Source: Methylosinus trichosporium OB3b (GTDB taxonomy: Bacteria; Pseudomonadota; Alphaproteobacteria; Rhizobiales; Beijerinckiaceae). Taken from it: a stretch of DNA of 64,000 nt. The notes below the pieces were generated by a model. That model saw only the letters and a program-made list of their open reading frames with translations. It had not been told where the DNA came from and did not search any database. Positions 20,942-30,643 of the stretch are shown one piece after another; the stretch's first letter is position 1, and every line of letters begins with the position of its first letter. The position numbers and the translations under genes were made by a program. The stretch lies in the NCBI RefSeq assembly GCF_002752655.1, contig NZ_CP023737.1, forward strand, positions 1,116,001-1,180,000, read 5' to 3'.

Positions 20942-21026
20942 GTCATTGCGAGCGCAGCGAAGCAATCTAGAGCCATATGGGGCGGCCCCTGGATTTGCTT
21001 CGGCGCTTCGCTCCTCGCAGATGACG
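20942..21026. repeat. Palindromic repeat, family A, full copy
   Basis: It starts GTCATTGCGAGCGCAGCGAA and ends in the inverted form (GCTTCGCTCCTCGCAGATGAC). It lies between the convergent barrel gene and tonB. Related copies are at 49449, 51484 and 61581. This family is widespread in alphaproteobacterial genomes. Confidence 0.8.
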
Positions 21027-21092
21027 GTGCCCCGAACGTTGCGGCTTCTCGTGGATGCAAGTCGAAACTAGGAGCGATCCTTCAGGCTCGCT

Positions 21093-21815
21093 TCACGGCG
21101 CCGCGCGCTTGCGCGCATAGGTGACCGCCATCGTCACCGAGATTTCCTTGGGCGGAGGCGCGAAAGGCGAGCACAGCTGCACGGTTTTCAGCGCGCTCGC
21201 ATCGAGCTCCGCCTTGCCGCTGCTCTCGACGATCTTCAGCGTTTGCGCCTGCATGGCTCCATCGGCCATGATCCTGAAGGAGACGGTCGCGACCCCCTGC
21301 ATTCCAGCGCGCCGCCCTTCCTTCGGATAGACCAGCTTCGACTGAATCTTCTTGGAGAGCCCGCGCACATAGCTGCGCAGCTCGTCCATCTGCCGCTCGG
21401 CGCTGCGCTCGATCGTCTGCGCGCTCTGCTGCTGCTCGCCGCCCTGGATTCGAGCCGATCCGGGCGCTCCCGCCGGCGCGCTCGAGCTCGCGCCGCCCGC
21501 CTCCTTCTGCTTGCTCGGCGCGGGCAGCGCGTCGGCGGTCTCGTGCTGCGGCTCAGCGGTCTCCTGCTCCTCGACAGCCTCGGCGCGACGGCGATTCTGG
21601 TCTTCATCGGCGCCGTCGCCGCCATTGTTCTGCTGCTGGTTCTGCTCTTCCGCCTGCACATCGGAGTCGGCGCCCTGAAATTCGACCACGAGCGTCTCGT
21701 CGATGGGAGGCCCGGCGCCTTCGAGCGCCAGGAGGAGGAGCAGCGCCGCGCCCGCGTGCAGGGCGCAGGAAACGAGCAGCCCGTGAACGAGCGTGAAATT
21801 CGACTTTCGCATCAT
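21093..21815 (-). CDS. tonB: TonB family energy transducer
   Basis: A 240-aa TonB-like protein: an N-terminal membrane anchor (residues 10-32, with LHAGAALLLLLAL), a charged Gln/Glu/Ala-rich periplasmic spacer (about 45-145) instead of the classical Pro-rich one, and a C-terminal domain (about 150-235) with YPKEGRRAGMQGVATVSF. It transmits proton-motive energy from ExbB-ExbD to an outer-membrane partner. Last gene of the tpsA-tpsB-exbB-exbD-tonB run. Confidence 0.9.
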   Translation of the reverse strand: MMRKSNFTLVHGLLVSCALHAGAALLLLLALEGAGPPIDETLVVEFQGADSDVQAEEQNQQQNNGGDGADEDQNRRRAEAVEEQETAEPQHETADALPAPSKQKEAGGASSSAPAGAPGSARIQGGEQQQSAQTIERSAERQMDELRSYVRGLSKKIQSKLVYPKEGRRAGMQGVATVSFRIMADGAMQAQTLKIVESSGKAELDASALKTVQLCSPFAPPPKEISVTMAVTYARKRAAP

Positions 21816-21831
21816 GAGCCCGCGCGGACGC

Positions 21832-22215
21832 CTATTTCCGCGCGCTTTCGGTCTGCACGGCGACCTTGGTGATCTTCAATCGCTTGAGAACATCGGCCAC
21901 ATCGACGAAGCTCTGAAAGCGGATGGAGCGATCGGCGCGGATCAGGACGCCATTCTGCGCCGTCGTGGCCGAGAGCTGCTGCTCGAGCGCGTCCTTCGAC
22001 ACGGCCTTGCCCTCGAGAAAGATTTGCCCTTCGCCCGAAATCTCGATGATCGTGTCCTTGCGCTTCTCGATATCGGCCTTGGTCACCTGCGGCAGCGACA
22101 CGGGAATGCGCCCGGAGGAGATGAAGCTCGCCGTTGTCAGCACGATCGTCAGCAGCACCAGCATGATGTCGACGAGCGGGACGACGTTGATCGACTCGAA
22201 GGATTTGTCATCCAT
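21832..22215 (-). CDS. exbD: Biopolymer transport protein ExbD
   Basis: A 127-aa protein with one N-terminal membrane helix carrying the key aspartate ([18 protein letters not shown]) and a periplasmic ExbD/TolR domain with the [17 protein letters not shown] stretch. It forms the proton channel with ExbB. The start overlaps exbB by 8 nt. Confidence 0.93.
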   Translation of the reverse strand: MDDKSFESINVVPLVDIMLVLLTIVLTTASFISSGRIPVSLPQVTKADIEKRKDTIIEISGEGQIFLEGKAVSKDALEQQLSATTAQNGVLIRADRSIRFQSFVDVADVLKRLKITKVAVQTESARK

Positions 22216-22636
22216 TATCGATCTCCCAGCGCAGGGTCAGCACCTTGATGTGACGCTGAAGCGTGTTGTAGGCGGTCACCGAGACAAGCGCGACGACGAG
22301 GCCGGCGGCGGTCGCCTTCAAGGCGAGTCCGAGGCTGCTCATGATCCGGCTCGCATCCGCCGTTCCGTCGACTCCCATCGTGTAGAAGGTCAGCATGATG
22401 CCGAGGACGGTGCCGAGCAGTCCGATATAGGGAGCATTGGCGGCCACCAGCGCGACAATGAAAATCCGCTTCGTCAACGCCAGCTCCAGCATTTTTGCAT
22501 TTTCGAAGCCGTCGAGACGAATGGATCGAAAGAAGAAGAGTCGCTCTAGCACAATGGCGACAACGACGACGCTGAGTGCGAGAAGTAGTCCGAGAATGCC
22601 GAAATCGATCAGGCCGGACGCCCATTCCATATTCAT
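22208..22636 (-). CDS. exbB: Biopolymer transport protein ExbB (MotA/TolQ/ExbB family)
   Basis: A 142-aa protein with three hydrophobic segments and the family block [15 protein letters not shown]...[25 protein letters not shown]. It is shorter than E. coli ExbB and lacks the long N-terminal extension. ATG at 22636 has AAAGGA 8 nt upstream; an in-frame ATG 10 codons earlier has a poorer context. Proton-channel partner of ExbD. Confidence 0.93.
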   Translation of the reverse strand: MNMEWASGLIDFGILGLLLALSVVVVAIVLERLFFFRSIRLDGFENAKMLELALTKRIFIVALVAANAPYIGLLGTVLGIMLTFYTMGVDGTADASRIMSSLGLALKATAAGLVVALVSVTAYNTLQRHIKVLTLRWEIDNG

Positions 22637-22662
22637 CGACGTGATTCCTTTCTGTTTCGAAT

Positions 22663-24396
22663 TCAATAAGTGACGCCGAGCTGCACCAGCCCCTTCGTAT
22701 ATTGGTCGTAGCTCGGCGCGACCGTGCGCCAGCCCAGCGAATGCGCGACCTGGGCCTTGAAGAACAGGCTGCGCGCCGGCGAAGATTCGACACCGGTCAA
22801 ATCATAGGTCGCGTAATATCCGGCGCCGATGTCGCTCAATGGCGAGAAGGCGCGCTGCGTGAATGTGTAGCCGGGATGCTCGAGCCATATGGCGCCGAAA
22901 TCGGAAAAGACGCCGAAGGAGTGGCGATAATTGTCGACGGTGGGCAAGGCGTAGCGCAGCTCCGGCGTGGTGACGACGCCGCTGTCGCCCGCGAGACCTT
23001 CGTTGAAAGAGCGCACGCCGAACACGCCGGTCAACCCCAGCTTCTCGCTCGAATCGAGGTTGCGTCCGATGGCCTTTTGCGCACGCAGAAGAAAGGACAG
23101 CGACAGATCCGAGGTCAGCGCCAGCGTCGAATTGAAGCTCAAATTGATCCTGCCATAGGCGCCGGCGGTGTCGATCCCGGCCTTGTTGGCTATGCGCTCG
23201 GCGGAATCGGGAAAGCGCAGCACGCCGCCCGAAGCCGAGAGGCTCGTGTCGGCGACGAAGGGCAGGTCGAACACCGAACCGAGCATGTCATGGGTCACGC
23301 CGATGGTTCCGACCTCGATGTAGCGGCGCGCCAGCGAGATGTCGAACACTCTGTCGTCGAGATATTTGTGCGTGAAGTTCGAGAACAGATAGATGCTCTC
23401 CTCGCGCATCCGTTTCCACGGATAGACGATGTTGATCGAAAATCCGTTGGCCTCGCCGGTCGCGCGCGAATCGCGATAAACGCCGCCGAGCTTGTAAGTC
23501 GTCTCGAAGAAGCTCACCTCGCCGCGCAATCCGCCATAGGTCGGAGGCGGCGCATAAGCGAGGCGGCCATTCACCAGGCCGCCGGTCTCCGAGACGATTC
23601 CGAAAGCGGTCAGGCGGTCGCCATATCCTGTTGGAGAATTCAGCGTGAAGGAGCCGCTGGTGCGAATGCGGCCCGTATAGGGCGAGCCGAAATTATCGCC
23701 GAGCACATAGCCCTCGATCCGCCGCGCCTCGGGCGGGCTGAAGATGAGATCGGACGTTTCCGGCCGCTGCCCCGGCGCGATCGCGATGCGCGGGGCGCCG
23801 GCGCCGGCGAGATCGGCGTCGAGCAGCATGGCGCGCTCGAGCTCTTCCCTGCGGATATAGGGCGAGCCCGCCAGCGCGCGATCGATGACATTCTGCTGAT
23901 AATCGCTGCGCACGAGCGATTTATTGTCGATCGTGACCTCGCCGTAGCTCCCCGCGATCACTTTCAGAGTGAGCTCGCCCTTGCGCGCGTCCTGCTCGGG
24001 CACATAGGTCTTTGCGACCACATAGCCCTTTGTTCGGTAGAGATGGGTGATCTTGTCGGCGGCGTCATAAATCTCGCCGAGCGTCAGCTCGCGATTCTCA
24101 TAAGACGACAGCGCCGTGCGAATCTCGTCGGCGCCGACGAGATCGGGGCCGTCGATCTTGATATGGCGCACGAGCAGCTTCTGATCCTCGGGCATTGTGA
24201 AGCGCGGCTCGGAGCTCTGCGGAACGGCGACATTGGGCTGCTCGGGGGGCGGCGCCTCGCGCCGCGCCTGCTCGGCGGAGCGAACCGCGTCGCCGAGACT
24301 ATAAGGTGGGGGCGTCGGCGTCTGCGCCTGCGCGAAACTCAGCGGGACGAGGACGGTCGGACCGAAAACGCATGCGCGCACATAACGAGACATCAT
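22663..24396 (-). CDS. TpsB outer-membrane transporter (ShlB/FhaC family)
   Basis: A 577-aa Omp85-superfamily protein: signal peptide (1-24), Pro-rich linker helix region, POTRA_2 domain (about 70-145, [18 protein letters not shown]), a second POTRA-like part, and a C-terminal barrel (about 215-577) ending in the aromatic-type beta strand LVQLGVTY. It would secrete the neighbouring TpsA protein. It lies 30 nt downstream of tpsA and 26 nt upstream of exbB. Confidence 0.9.
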   Translation of the reverse strand: MMSRYVRACVFGPTVLVPLSFAQAQTPTPPPYSLGDAVRSAEQARREAPPPEQPNVAVPQSSEPRFTMPEDQKLLVRHIKIDGPDLVGADEIRTALSSYENRELTLGEIYDAADKITHLYRTKGYVVAKTYVPEQDARKGELTLKVIAGSYGEVTIDNKSLVRSDYQQNVIDRALAGSPYIRREELERAMLLDADLAGAGAPRIAIAPGQRPETSDLIFSPPEARRIEGYVLGDNFGSPYTGRIRTSGSFTLNSPTGYGDRLTAFGIVSETGGLVNGRLAYAPPPTYGGLRGEVSFFETTYKLGGVYRDSRATGEANGFSINIVYPWKRMREESIYLFSNFTHKYLDDRVFDISLARRYIEVGTIGVTHDMLGSVFDLPFVADTSLSASGGVLRFPDSAERIANKAGIDTAGAYGRINLSFNSTLALTSDLSLSFLLRAQKAIGRNLDSSEKLGLTGVFGVRSFNEGLAGDSGVVTTPELRYALPTVDNYRHSFGVFSDFGAIWLEHPGYTFTQRAFSPLSDIGAGYYATYDLTGVESSPARSLFFKAQVAHSLGWRTVAPSYDQYTKGLVQLGVTY

Positions 24397-24426
24397 GACA
24401 GATCGCCTATGCTCCTTGGCGAATGT

Positions 24427-27400
24427 TCAGGGCTTCGGCTTGCCTGGGCCGCCGGGCTTCTCTTGCAGATCGAAGCGCTGGCCGTCGATCTCGATGCTGC
24501 GGATCGCCGCGCCATAGCCCGGGTCCTTCGGCTTGTGAGCCGTCGCCTTCGCCGCCGGTCGCGCGGCGCGATGCGACGTTTCGGACTGCGCTCCCGCTCG
24601 TCCCGCGGCGCCGAGCGACGCGCTCCGCGACGGCTTCGGGGTCTGCGCCCCCGGGGGCGGCTCGACTATGGTCATCTGATCGGCGAAGGACGCGTCGGAG
24701 AGCGCGGCGGTCGCAGCGGCGCCCGCAGCGGCGAGTCCCGCGCTCGGCGGCGCCGAGGCGGCGTTCTGCGTGTTGGTCGTTCCAATCGATGTGCCGATCT
24801 GCGCCACGGCGAGCCGCGTCTCGCCCGAGACGCCCGCGGCCACGTCGATCGACGCGCCCTTCGAGCCGACGCCGGTGACGCCGCTCAATCCGCTTCCGCC
24901 GAAGCCAGCGCCGGCGCTTTGTCCTGTTCCGCCGATGTCCCAGCTGTTGCCGCTGACCGAGATGATGTCCGTATTGAAGACATTGCCGATCAACCCGCCC
25001 GCGCCGCCGGGGAAGACGAACATGCCGGCGGTGACCGTTCCAGCCGCGAAGGAATCGGTGATCACGCCGCCATAGGCGTTGCCGACGAGGCCGCCGACGG
25101 CGTCGACCCAGCCGTCGTTGTAGATATTGGTGAAGGATTGCGCGCGCTGGATCACGCCGCCGGTTCCGTCGCTGGCGGTGTTGTTGACGCCGACGAGACC
25201 GCCTATGCCGGTCAGCGGCACGAAGAAGCCGCCGGAGCCGGCCGAGGGCGTGAACAGGCCGGCCTGATTGGTGAGGCTGATGTCGAGGCGCGAATAGGAA
25301 TCGCTGATCGTCCCGCCGTCATTGACGCCGACGAGGCCGCCGATCCCCGTGTCGCCCAATGTCAGCCGGCTGTTCCAGGTCGCATTGATCCATCCAGTCG
25401 CATAGGAATTGCTGATCTCGCCGCCCGGCAGGCCGAAGCCGATATTCGTGTTGTTGCCGACCAATCCGCCGACATTGGCGCTATTGACCGTCGTGATCGA
25501 TGCGTCGGCGTAAGAGTCGGAGATCGTCCCGCCATTGAGGCCGACCAAGCCGCCGATATAGAGGCTCTCGTCGAGCGACACCGTGAGGTCGTCATTCACG
25601 ATCATCGGCGCGCCGGCGAAGATCGGACCCTTCGCATAGGATCGGGAGATGGAGCCGAAGAGTCCGTTCACGCCGACGAGCCCGCCGACGGCGCTGCGTC
25701 CATGCACTTCGATATTGCTGAACGAATCGACGATGGCTCCATTGTTGGTGACGACGAGGCCGCCGACATTGGCGACGCCATAGATGGCGCCGCCGTCGAC
25801 ATAAGCGTTTCTGATCACGCCGGAATTGTCGTAGACGAGCGCTGCGGCCGAGCCCTGCTGGGCGCCTGCGAGATAATCGCCCGCGAAAATGGAGGCGTTC
25901 ACGACTCCGATATCGCGAATCGTCGCCGACGCGCCCGCAGTCCCGATCAGCGCATCCGACTGAAAGCCGTCGGGGTCCGATATGGTGAGATGGTCGATCT
26001 TGTGGCCGAGGCCGTCCAGCGCACCGTCCAGCGCAGCGATGACCGGGCCATGGAATACGACGCCGGAGGCGTCGATATCGCGTCCGAGCGCATAGAACCC
26101 TGCAGCGTCAGAATCGGGATCGGCCGAGAGGGCCGCGAGCTCGGCGAGCGTGTCGATGATCGCATAGCTCTGACCATTGATGGCGAGGCTCGCCTGCGCC
26201 CCGGTGAGCGAGATGGAACGGCCGGCGCCCAAGATGTAATCGCCAGCGAAATTCATCGCGAGACCGCCGCCGGCTCCGCTCGCAGCGACATCGGCGTCGA
26301 TATTGATGTTGCGTCCGGCGTCGAGCGTGAGGCGCGTGTCCGCCGACCAGCTCACCGCGCTCTCGATGTCGATATCGCCCTCGCGGCCCGCGCCTGTGGA
26401 GCTGATGGAAATATTGCTCGACTGCAGCAGACGGCCGAGCTGCGCCCCGCCGACGACGCCGCCTTCGCCGATGACGACGCTCTGCGAGGCGATGGTCCAA
26501 TCGCCATGCGCGCCGGAAGCGGCTTTCGTCGTCACGACAGCGTCCTTGGCGATCGTCACCTTGTCGCCGCGGGTCGCGATGGTCCCGCCGCGGCCGCCGC
26601 GCGGAGCCGATGCGTCGATGCGGCCGGCGACGCGCACGGAGCCGCCGACGGCGGTGAGCTTCACCGCGCCGGCCTTGGTCGCGCCGCCCGTCAGCCCGGC
26701 CATGGTGCGCGCCTGAATGACGCCGGTGTTGTTCACTTGCGCGGAGAGCAGCGCGTCGGCGGCGCGCGCCGTCATCACCACACGGCCGCCATCGGCCTTG
26801 ATGGCGCCCTTGTTCTGCACGAGCGCATTGAGCGCGCCCTTGTCGACCGTCACGTCGAGCAGCGCGTCGCCGTCGAAATTGAGCGTGATCTTCTCCCCCG
26901 AGGCGAGCGCGACGGAACCGAGCGTCGCGGTGATGACGCCCTCGTTGGAGACGGTCTTGCCGAGCAGAGCGACAACGCCGCCCGAGCTCGCGCGAATGTT
27001 TCCGCGATTGATGACGGACGCCGTCGAAGCGCCCGAGAAGGCGTATTTCCCCGTGCTGAAATCGCGATTGGAAATGTCAAGCGTCGACGCGACCAGCCCC
27101 CCGACATCGACCTGCGCGCTCTTGGTGAAGAGCACTCCGGCCGAATTGACGATGAAGACTCTGCCATTGGCGTTCAAGGCGCCGGCGATGACGCTGCGCT
27201 CATTTCCGATGACCCGGTTGAGCGTCGCCGACAACGACGTCGGCTGATGGAAGTTCACCGTCTCGCCAACTGCGATCGAAAATCTCTGCCAGTCGATGAT
27301 CGCCGTCGTCGTGCGCTGGTCGATGGTCGTCGTCTTCCCCGCCGAGACGATGTCGGCGTCGCCGGCGACGACATGCCCGCCGGTGGGATCGGCGAACGCG

Positions 27401-27534
27401 ATCGAAGGAGCGGCGAGGAGACAGCCGAGAGCCGCGCCAATGGCGAGCCGACCTTCGAGGCGAGCGGCGCATGCATTCGACGTCGAGACGAGGCGCCGAC
27501 CTTTCAGGCGAAAGACGAGAATATATCGCTTCAC
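24427..27534 (-). CDS. TpsA filamentous-haemagglutinin-type exoprotein with GLUG repeats
   Basis: A 1035-aa secreted protein. A long signal peptide (about 1-47) is followed by the haemagglutinin-activity TPS domain (about 50-200, with IDWQRFSIAVGETVNFHQP, VIGNERSVIAGALNANGRVFIVNSAGVLF). Residues about 570-870 hold many GGLVGxNxGxIxxSY units (GLUG-type repeats), predicted to form a beta-helix. The start is taken as GTG at 27534, with GGAG 8 nt upstream; an ATG at 27705 would add 57 codons without signal features. First gene of the operon. Confidence 0.88.
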   Translation of the reverse strand: MKRYILVFRLKGRRLVSTSNACAARLEGRLAIGAALGCLLAAPSIAFADPTGGHVVAGDADIVSAGKTTTIDQRTTTAIIDWQRFSIAVGETVNFHQPTSLSATLNRVIGNERSVIAGALNANGRVFIVNSAGVLFTKSAQVDVGGLVASTLDISNRDFSTGKYAFSGASTASVINRGNIRASSGGVVALLGKTVSNEGVITATLGSVALASGEKITLNFDGDALLDVTVDKGALNALVQNKGAIKADGGRVVMTARAADALLSAQVNNTGVIQARTMAGLTGGATKAGAVKLTAVGGSVRVAGRIDASAPRGGRGGTIATRGDKVTIAKDAVVTTKAASGAHGDWTIASQSVVIGEGGVVGGAQLGRLLQSSNISISSTGAGREGDIDIESAVSWSADTRLTLDAGRNINIDADVAASGAGGGLAMNFAGDYILGAGRSISLTGAQASLAINGQSYAIIDTLAELAALSADPDSDAAGFYALGRDIDASGVVFHGPVIAALDGALDGLGHKIDHLTISDPDGFQSDALIGTAGASATIRDIGVVNASIFAGDYLAGAQQGSAAALVYDNSGVIRNAYVDGGAIYGVANVGGLVVTNNGAIVDSFSNIEVHGRSAVGGLVGVNGLFGSISRSYAKGPIFAGAPMIVNDDLTVSLDESLYIGGLVGLNGGTISDSYADASITTVNSANVGGLVGNNTNIGFGLPGGEISNSYATGWINATWNSRLTLGDTGIGGLVGVNDGGTISDSYSRLDISLTNQAGLFTPSAGSGGFFVPLTGIGGLVGVNNTASDGTGGVIQRAQSFTNIYNDGWVDAVGGLVGNAYGGVITDSFAAGTVTAGMFVFPGGAGGLIGNVFNTDIISVSGNSWDIGGTGQSAGAGFGGSGLSGVTGVGSKGASIDVAAGVSGETRLAVAQIGTSIGTTNTQNAASAPPSAGLAAAGAAATAALSDASFADQMTIVEPPPGAQTPKPSRSASLGAAGRAGAQSETSHRAARPAAKATAHKPKDPGYGAAIRSIEIDGQRFDLQEKPGGPGKPKP

Positions 27535-27705
27535 ACCCCGAACTCCGCCACCACTCGAGCGCCTGCGACGATCGCTATATAAGCCCGCTCTGAATTGATA
27601 TAACAGAGCTCTCATTCGGCGGAAAGATACGCCATCGCCCGGAATAGCGGCGACGCCTGCCGGAATCGCGTGCAGTAACCGCACGAAATTGCCACTTGAC
27701 CACAT

Positions 27706-27721
27706 CTATATCGCTATATAG
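27706..27721. promoter_or_regulatory. Palindrome CTATAT-CGCT-ATATAG
   Basis: Six-base perfect arms flank a 4-bp centre. One CGCTATATA copy lies inside it, and a second direct copy lies 139 bp nearer tpsA. It is a candidate operator for the tpsA operon; no regulator is identified. Confidence 0.4.
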
Positions 27722-27894
27722 CGTGACTGTACAGCGATCCGCGGCTTCAGTCGGGAAGCCGCGCCGCGGTTCGTTGGCGCGTGTCACGTCGCAGCAAATG
27801 AGTCGTTCCGAGCGCAGTCTTCGGATCTGCTTCACATCTGCGGCCGCGCTCGACGCGCGACAGGGGGGCTCATCCGAGAGATTCGCACCGTCGA

Positions 27895-27909
27895 CGACGA
27901 CAGTCGTCG
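27895..27909. promoter_or_regulatory. 15-bp perfect palindrome, site 2
   Basis: CGACGACAGTCGTCG is the reverse complement of site 1 at 17496-17510. It lies inside a longer 9-bp-arm hairpin (27890-27911), 161 bp before the first ModA-like gene. Confidence 0.5.
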
Positions 27910-28070
27910 ACTACGACGAGTCTCGGGCATTCCTCCCCCACACGAGGCGCCGCCACTGCAGCGGCAATTCGCAATCCGGCGCGCGAACGCCTCGAAGAGG
28001 CTTCGTCGCATTTTTAGATTTGCCCCGCGCGTGCCGGGGCGGGAATCGAGCGTAATTGAAGGGGAGATGA

Positions 28071-28892
28071 ATGCGAGTGTCCAAGCTCAAACCTTTGGCG
28101 GCGGCGGCGGCGATCTTCGCGCTGTGCGGCGCGCCCGCCCATGCGGCGTCGATCACTGTCGCGGTCGCGCCGACGGCGGCGGGAGCGGTGACGGATATCG
28201 TCTCCGATTTTCTCGCAGCGTTTTCGACCGCCGGATATTCGGTGTCCGTCAATGTCGTTCCCGACGATGAGACGAAAACTGCGATCATCGCAGGCGCGGC
28301 GCCCGTGCCGGATCTCTTCCTGGCGCAGTCCTATGTCGCGCCTCTCGAGCTCGCCGGCAAATATCCGAACCTCGTCTCGGGCAATGTGTTTCCTTATGCG
28401 AAGGACACTCTGGTGCTCTATTCGAGCGCCGGCAAGAATGTCGACATCAGCGCTGGCCTTCCCGCACGCGGCCTGCAGCGTTTCGCGATGCCCGATCCCG
28501 CGAACGGCGATCCCTATGGCGTCGCCGCGGTGCAGGTCCTCAAGGACACCTATCGCTACGCCGAAGCGCGTGGACTGGTGCTCAAGGTCGACGACGTGGC
28601 CTCCTCCTACGCCGCGGTCGAATTCGTCGATTCGCCCTACGGCTTCACCGGCAAGTCGCAGATCTGCACCGCCGTCACCGGGACCGAGGAGTTCGAGCCC
28701 GGCAGCTTCTTTCATGCATATGATCTCAAAGACAGCGCGACGCCGATCGACATCGTTCTGGCCGGCGTGAAGATCAAGAATGATCGCGCGGCGGAGGACG
28801 AGGCCGAGCTGACGGCGTTCGTCAAATACCTGACCGGCGACGGCGCGATCAATTTCACCCAGCACTGCTTCAAGCTTCCGAGCGCTCCGTGA
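28071..28892 (+). CDS. Secreted ModA-like substrate-binding protein 1
   Basis: A 273-aa exported protein with a signal peptide (1-25, ending AHAAS) and a periplasmic-binding-protein fold like ModA/molybdate-binding proteins (VAVAPTAAGAVTDIVSDF at the start of the mature part). No ABC permease or ATPase gene is nearby. Two cysteines near the C-terminal half (SQICTAV and QHCFKL) are shared in position with the next gene, suggesting a disulfide. RBS AAGGGGAG precedes the ATG. Ligand unknown. Confidence 0.8.
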   Translation: MRVSKLKPLAAAAAIFALCGAPAHAASITVAVAPTAAGAVTDIVSDFLAAFSTAGYSVSVNVVPDDETKTAIIAGAAPVPDLFLAQSYVAPLELAGKYPNLVSGNVFPYAKDTLVLYSSAGKNVDISAGLPARGLQRFAMPDPANGDPYGVAAVQVLKDTYRYAEARGLVLKVDDVASSYAAVEFVDSPYGFTGKSQICTAVTGTEEFEPGSFFHAYDLKDSATPIDIVLAGVKIKNDRAAEDEAELTAFVKYLTGDGAINFTQHCFKLPSAP

Positions 28893-28948
28893 GCGGCGCG
28901 ACGCGCACCCGCGCTCTTCGCCACCTATCAGTTCAAGGGAACGTCAAT

Positions 28949-29782
28949 ATGTCCTCTGTCAAGCTCAAAGGCCTGGCGCTGTCCGCCCTCGCCGTTGCGT
29001 CGCTGGCGGCCTCGCGAGCGGACGCCGCCACGACGACCATCAATGTCGCGGTCGCGGCCAATTTCACCGCGACGATGAATGCGCTGATCGCCGCCTACAA
29101 AGTGCTCAATCCCGGAACCAACATCACCTTCACGTCGGACTCGTCCAGCGTGCTGCAGACCCAGATCATCAATGGCACGCGCAAATATGATCTGTTCCTG
29201 TCGGCGGACAAGACCCGGCCGCAGCAGCTCTACACCACCTATCCCACGCTGATCACCGGCCTGCCGTTCAAATACGCCGTCGGTGAATTGGAGCTGTGGT
29301 CGCCGAAGACGGATGTCAGCGCCGGTCTCCCTGCGACGCTGACGCAGGATGTCGTCCTCGCCAATCCCGCCGCCGCTCCCTACGGAACCGCCGCCGCGCA
29401 GGTGCTGAGCGCCAAGCCGTGGTCGATTCCGTGGCCGTCGACGCCCTATCCGCCCGTCGGAACCGCGCATGTGTTCGTGAAGAACAACATCAGCACGACC
29501 TACACCGCGGTGAAGAACGGGACCTATCCGATGGGCTTCATCGCGCAGTCCTCGATCTGTCGCGTGGTCAGCGGCGTCAAGCGCTTCAGCTCGGGCTATC
29601 ACCACACCTACGCCTACAATGTGGCGCCCAAGCACAGCCGCATCGAGCAATACGCGATCATGCTCATCAACCACTCGCGCACGACCGCGCAGAGCAATCT
29701 CATGCGTGATTTCGTGCGGTTCATGCGCACCAATTCAGTCGGCCAGAGCATCGTCACGTCGTACTGCTACTCGCTGACGTGA
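28949..29782 (+). CDS. Secreted ModA-like substrate-binding protein 2
   Basis: A 277-aa exported paralogue of the preceding gene. Signal peptide 1-26 (ends SRADAA), then NVAVAANFTATMNALIAAYK, a ModA-type N terminus, and the conserved FLSADKTRPQQLY and GFIAQSSICRVVSG regions. The start at 28949 has AAGGGA 8 nt upstream; an in-frame ATG at 28889 overlaps the previous stop but gives no signal peptide. It also lacks a linked ABC transporter. Confidence 0.8.
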   Translation: MSSVKLKGLALSALAVASLAASRADAATTTINVAVAANFTATMNALIAAYKVLNPGTNITFTSDSSSVLQTQIINGTRKYDLFLSADKTRPQQLYTTYPTLITGLPFKYAVGELELWSPKTDVSAGLPATLTQDVVLANPAAAPYGTAAAQVLSAKPWSIPWPSTPYPPVGTAHVFVKNNISTTYTAVKNGTYPMGFIAQSSICRVVSGVKRFSSGYHHTYAYNVAPKHSRIEQYAIMLINHSRTTAQSNLMRDFVRFMRTNSVGQSIVTSYCYSLT

Positions 29783-29916
29783 TCGTTTCGCGGCCCCGTC
29801 CACGCATCGCCGGGGCCGCGCATCGCCGTTTTTGCAAAGTCAAGAGCCGATCCCGGGCGCCCGCTCGCATCGTTTGCGCGCGCCCTGTCTCGCGTCAAAG
29901 AGCATAGGGGAATGAA

Positions 29917-30465
29917 ATGAACACTGTTCGATTTGCGCTCGCCATGGCGGCCGCGGCCGTGATCGGCCTCGCGTCGACCGTCGGTTACAGCGCGACATCC
30001 ACCAAGGCGACGTCTCCAGCGCCCATGCCGGTGAAGGAATCATCGACGATTCAGACGCTCGCCGGCTCGCCGATCGTGCCGGCGCTGGTCACGACATCCT
30101 ATTCCGTGAGCTCCAAGCTGGTCACCGTCGGCGCCGGCTTCCAACCCATGGACAGCGCCAAGACGCTGACCTGCCCGAAGGGTAAGGGCGTCTGCCGCAT
30201 CGAGGCCGATCAGGCGGCGCAAGTGACCGGCGGCGCGGGCGGCTCCAATCGCTGGGCCATCTGCACGCAGGTCGACGGCGTGTTCATGGATCGCCCGAGC
30301 TGTCCGTTCCTCGGCTTGGTCAATCCGTCCTATTTCCAATCCGCCGCATTCAGCCAGCAGCAGAGCGCGGTCTCCGAGGGCGATCACACATTGCGCACCT
30401 TCATCTATACGGATACGGGCGCGCAGCTCGGCAATTTCTCGATCCAATATCACATCTATCAATAA
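29917..30465 (+). CDS. Secreted protein of unknown function
   Basis: A 182-aa protein with a clear signal peptide (1-26). The mature part holds four cysteines (LTCPKGKGVC, WAICTQ, PSCPFLG) and a C-terminal beta-rich stretch ending IQYHIYQ, with no recognised domain. It lies 134 bp after the second ModA-like gene, in the same direction, so it may belong to the same exported set. I do not recognise the family. Confidence 0.75.
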   Translation: MNTVRFALAMAAAAVIGLASTVGYSATSTKATSPAPMPVKESSTIQTLAGSPIVPALVTTSYSVSSKLVTVGAGFQPMDSAKTLTCPKGKGVCRIEADQAAQVTGGAGGSNRWAICTQVDGVFMDRPSCPFLGLVNPSYFQSAAFSQQQSAVSEGDHTLRTFIYTDTGAQLGNFSIQYHIYQ

Positions 30466-30643
30466 TTCGATCCGCGACGCGATCGTCTCTCGCGGAACCG
30501 CAGAGGCCGCCGCTCGCGGCCACCGTCCTCCTGTCCGAGAGGAATTGGGCGCGCCACCCGCCCCGGACAGGAGGACGCGAGGCGGCCGGAACGGACGCCC
30601 TCCCCCATCGTTTCTCCGAGGGGCGCCCTGCGGGAGCGCGACA

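Larger units (their letters stand above)
27535..28070. other. Divergent promoter region between tpsA and the ModA-like gene
   Basis: This 536-bp region has no supported gene. It is locally A/T-rich at about 27570-27720, with two CGCTATATA copies (27573-27581 and 27712-27720) and palindromes at 27706-27721 and 27895-27909. It probably carries both divergent promoters and their control sites. Confidence 0.5.

Noticed and set aside
22702..27582. 1626-aa open frame on the plus strand opposite tpsB and tpsA
   Set aside because: Antisense to the secretion pair; repeated GLUG codons read on the other strand give a long pseudo-repeat frame, without start or ribosome site.
27696..28055. 119-aa open frame in the tpsA/ModA-like divergent region
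   Set aside because: No domain, Arg/Ser-rich shadow-like composition, and it covers the palindromes and both promoters.
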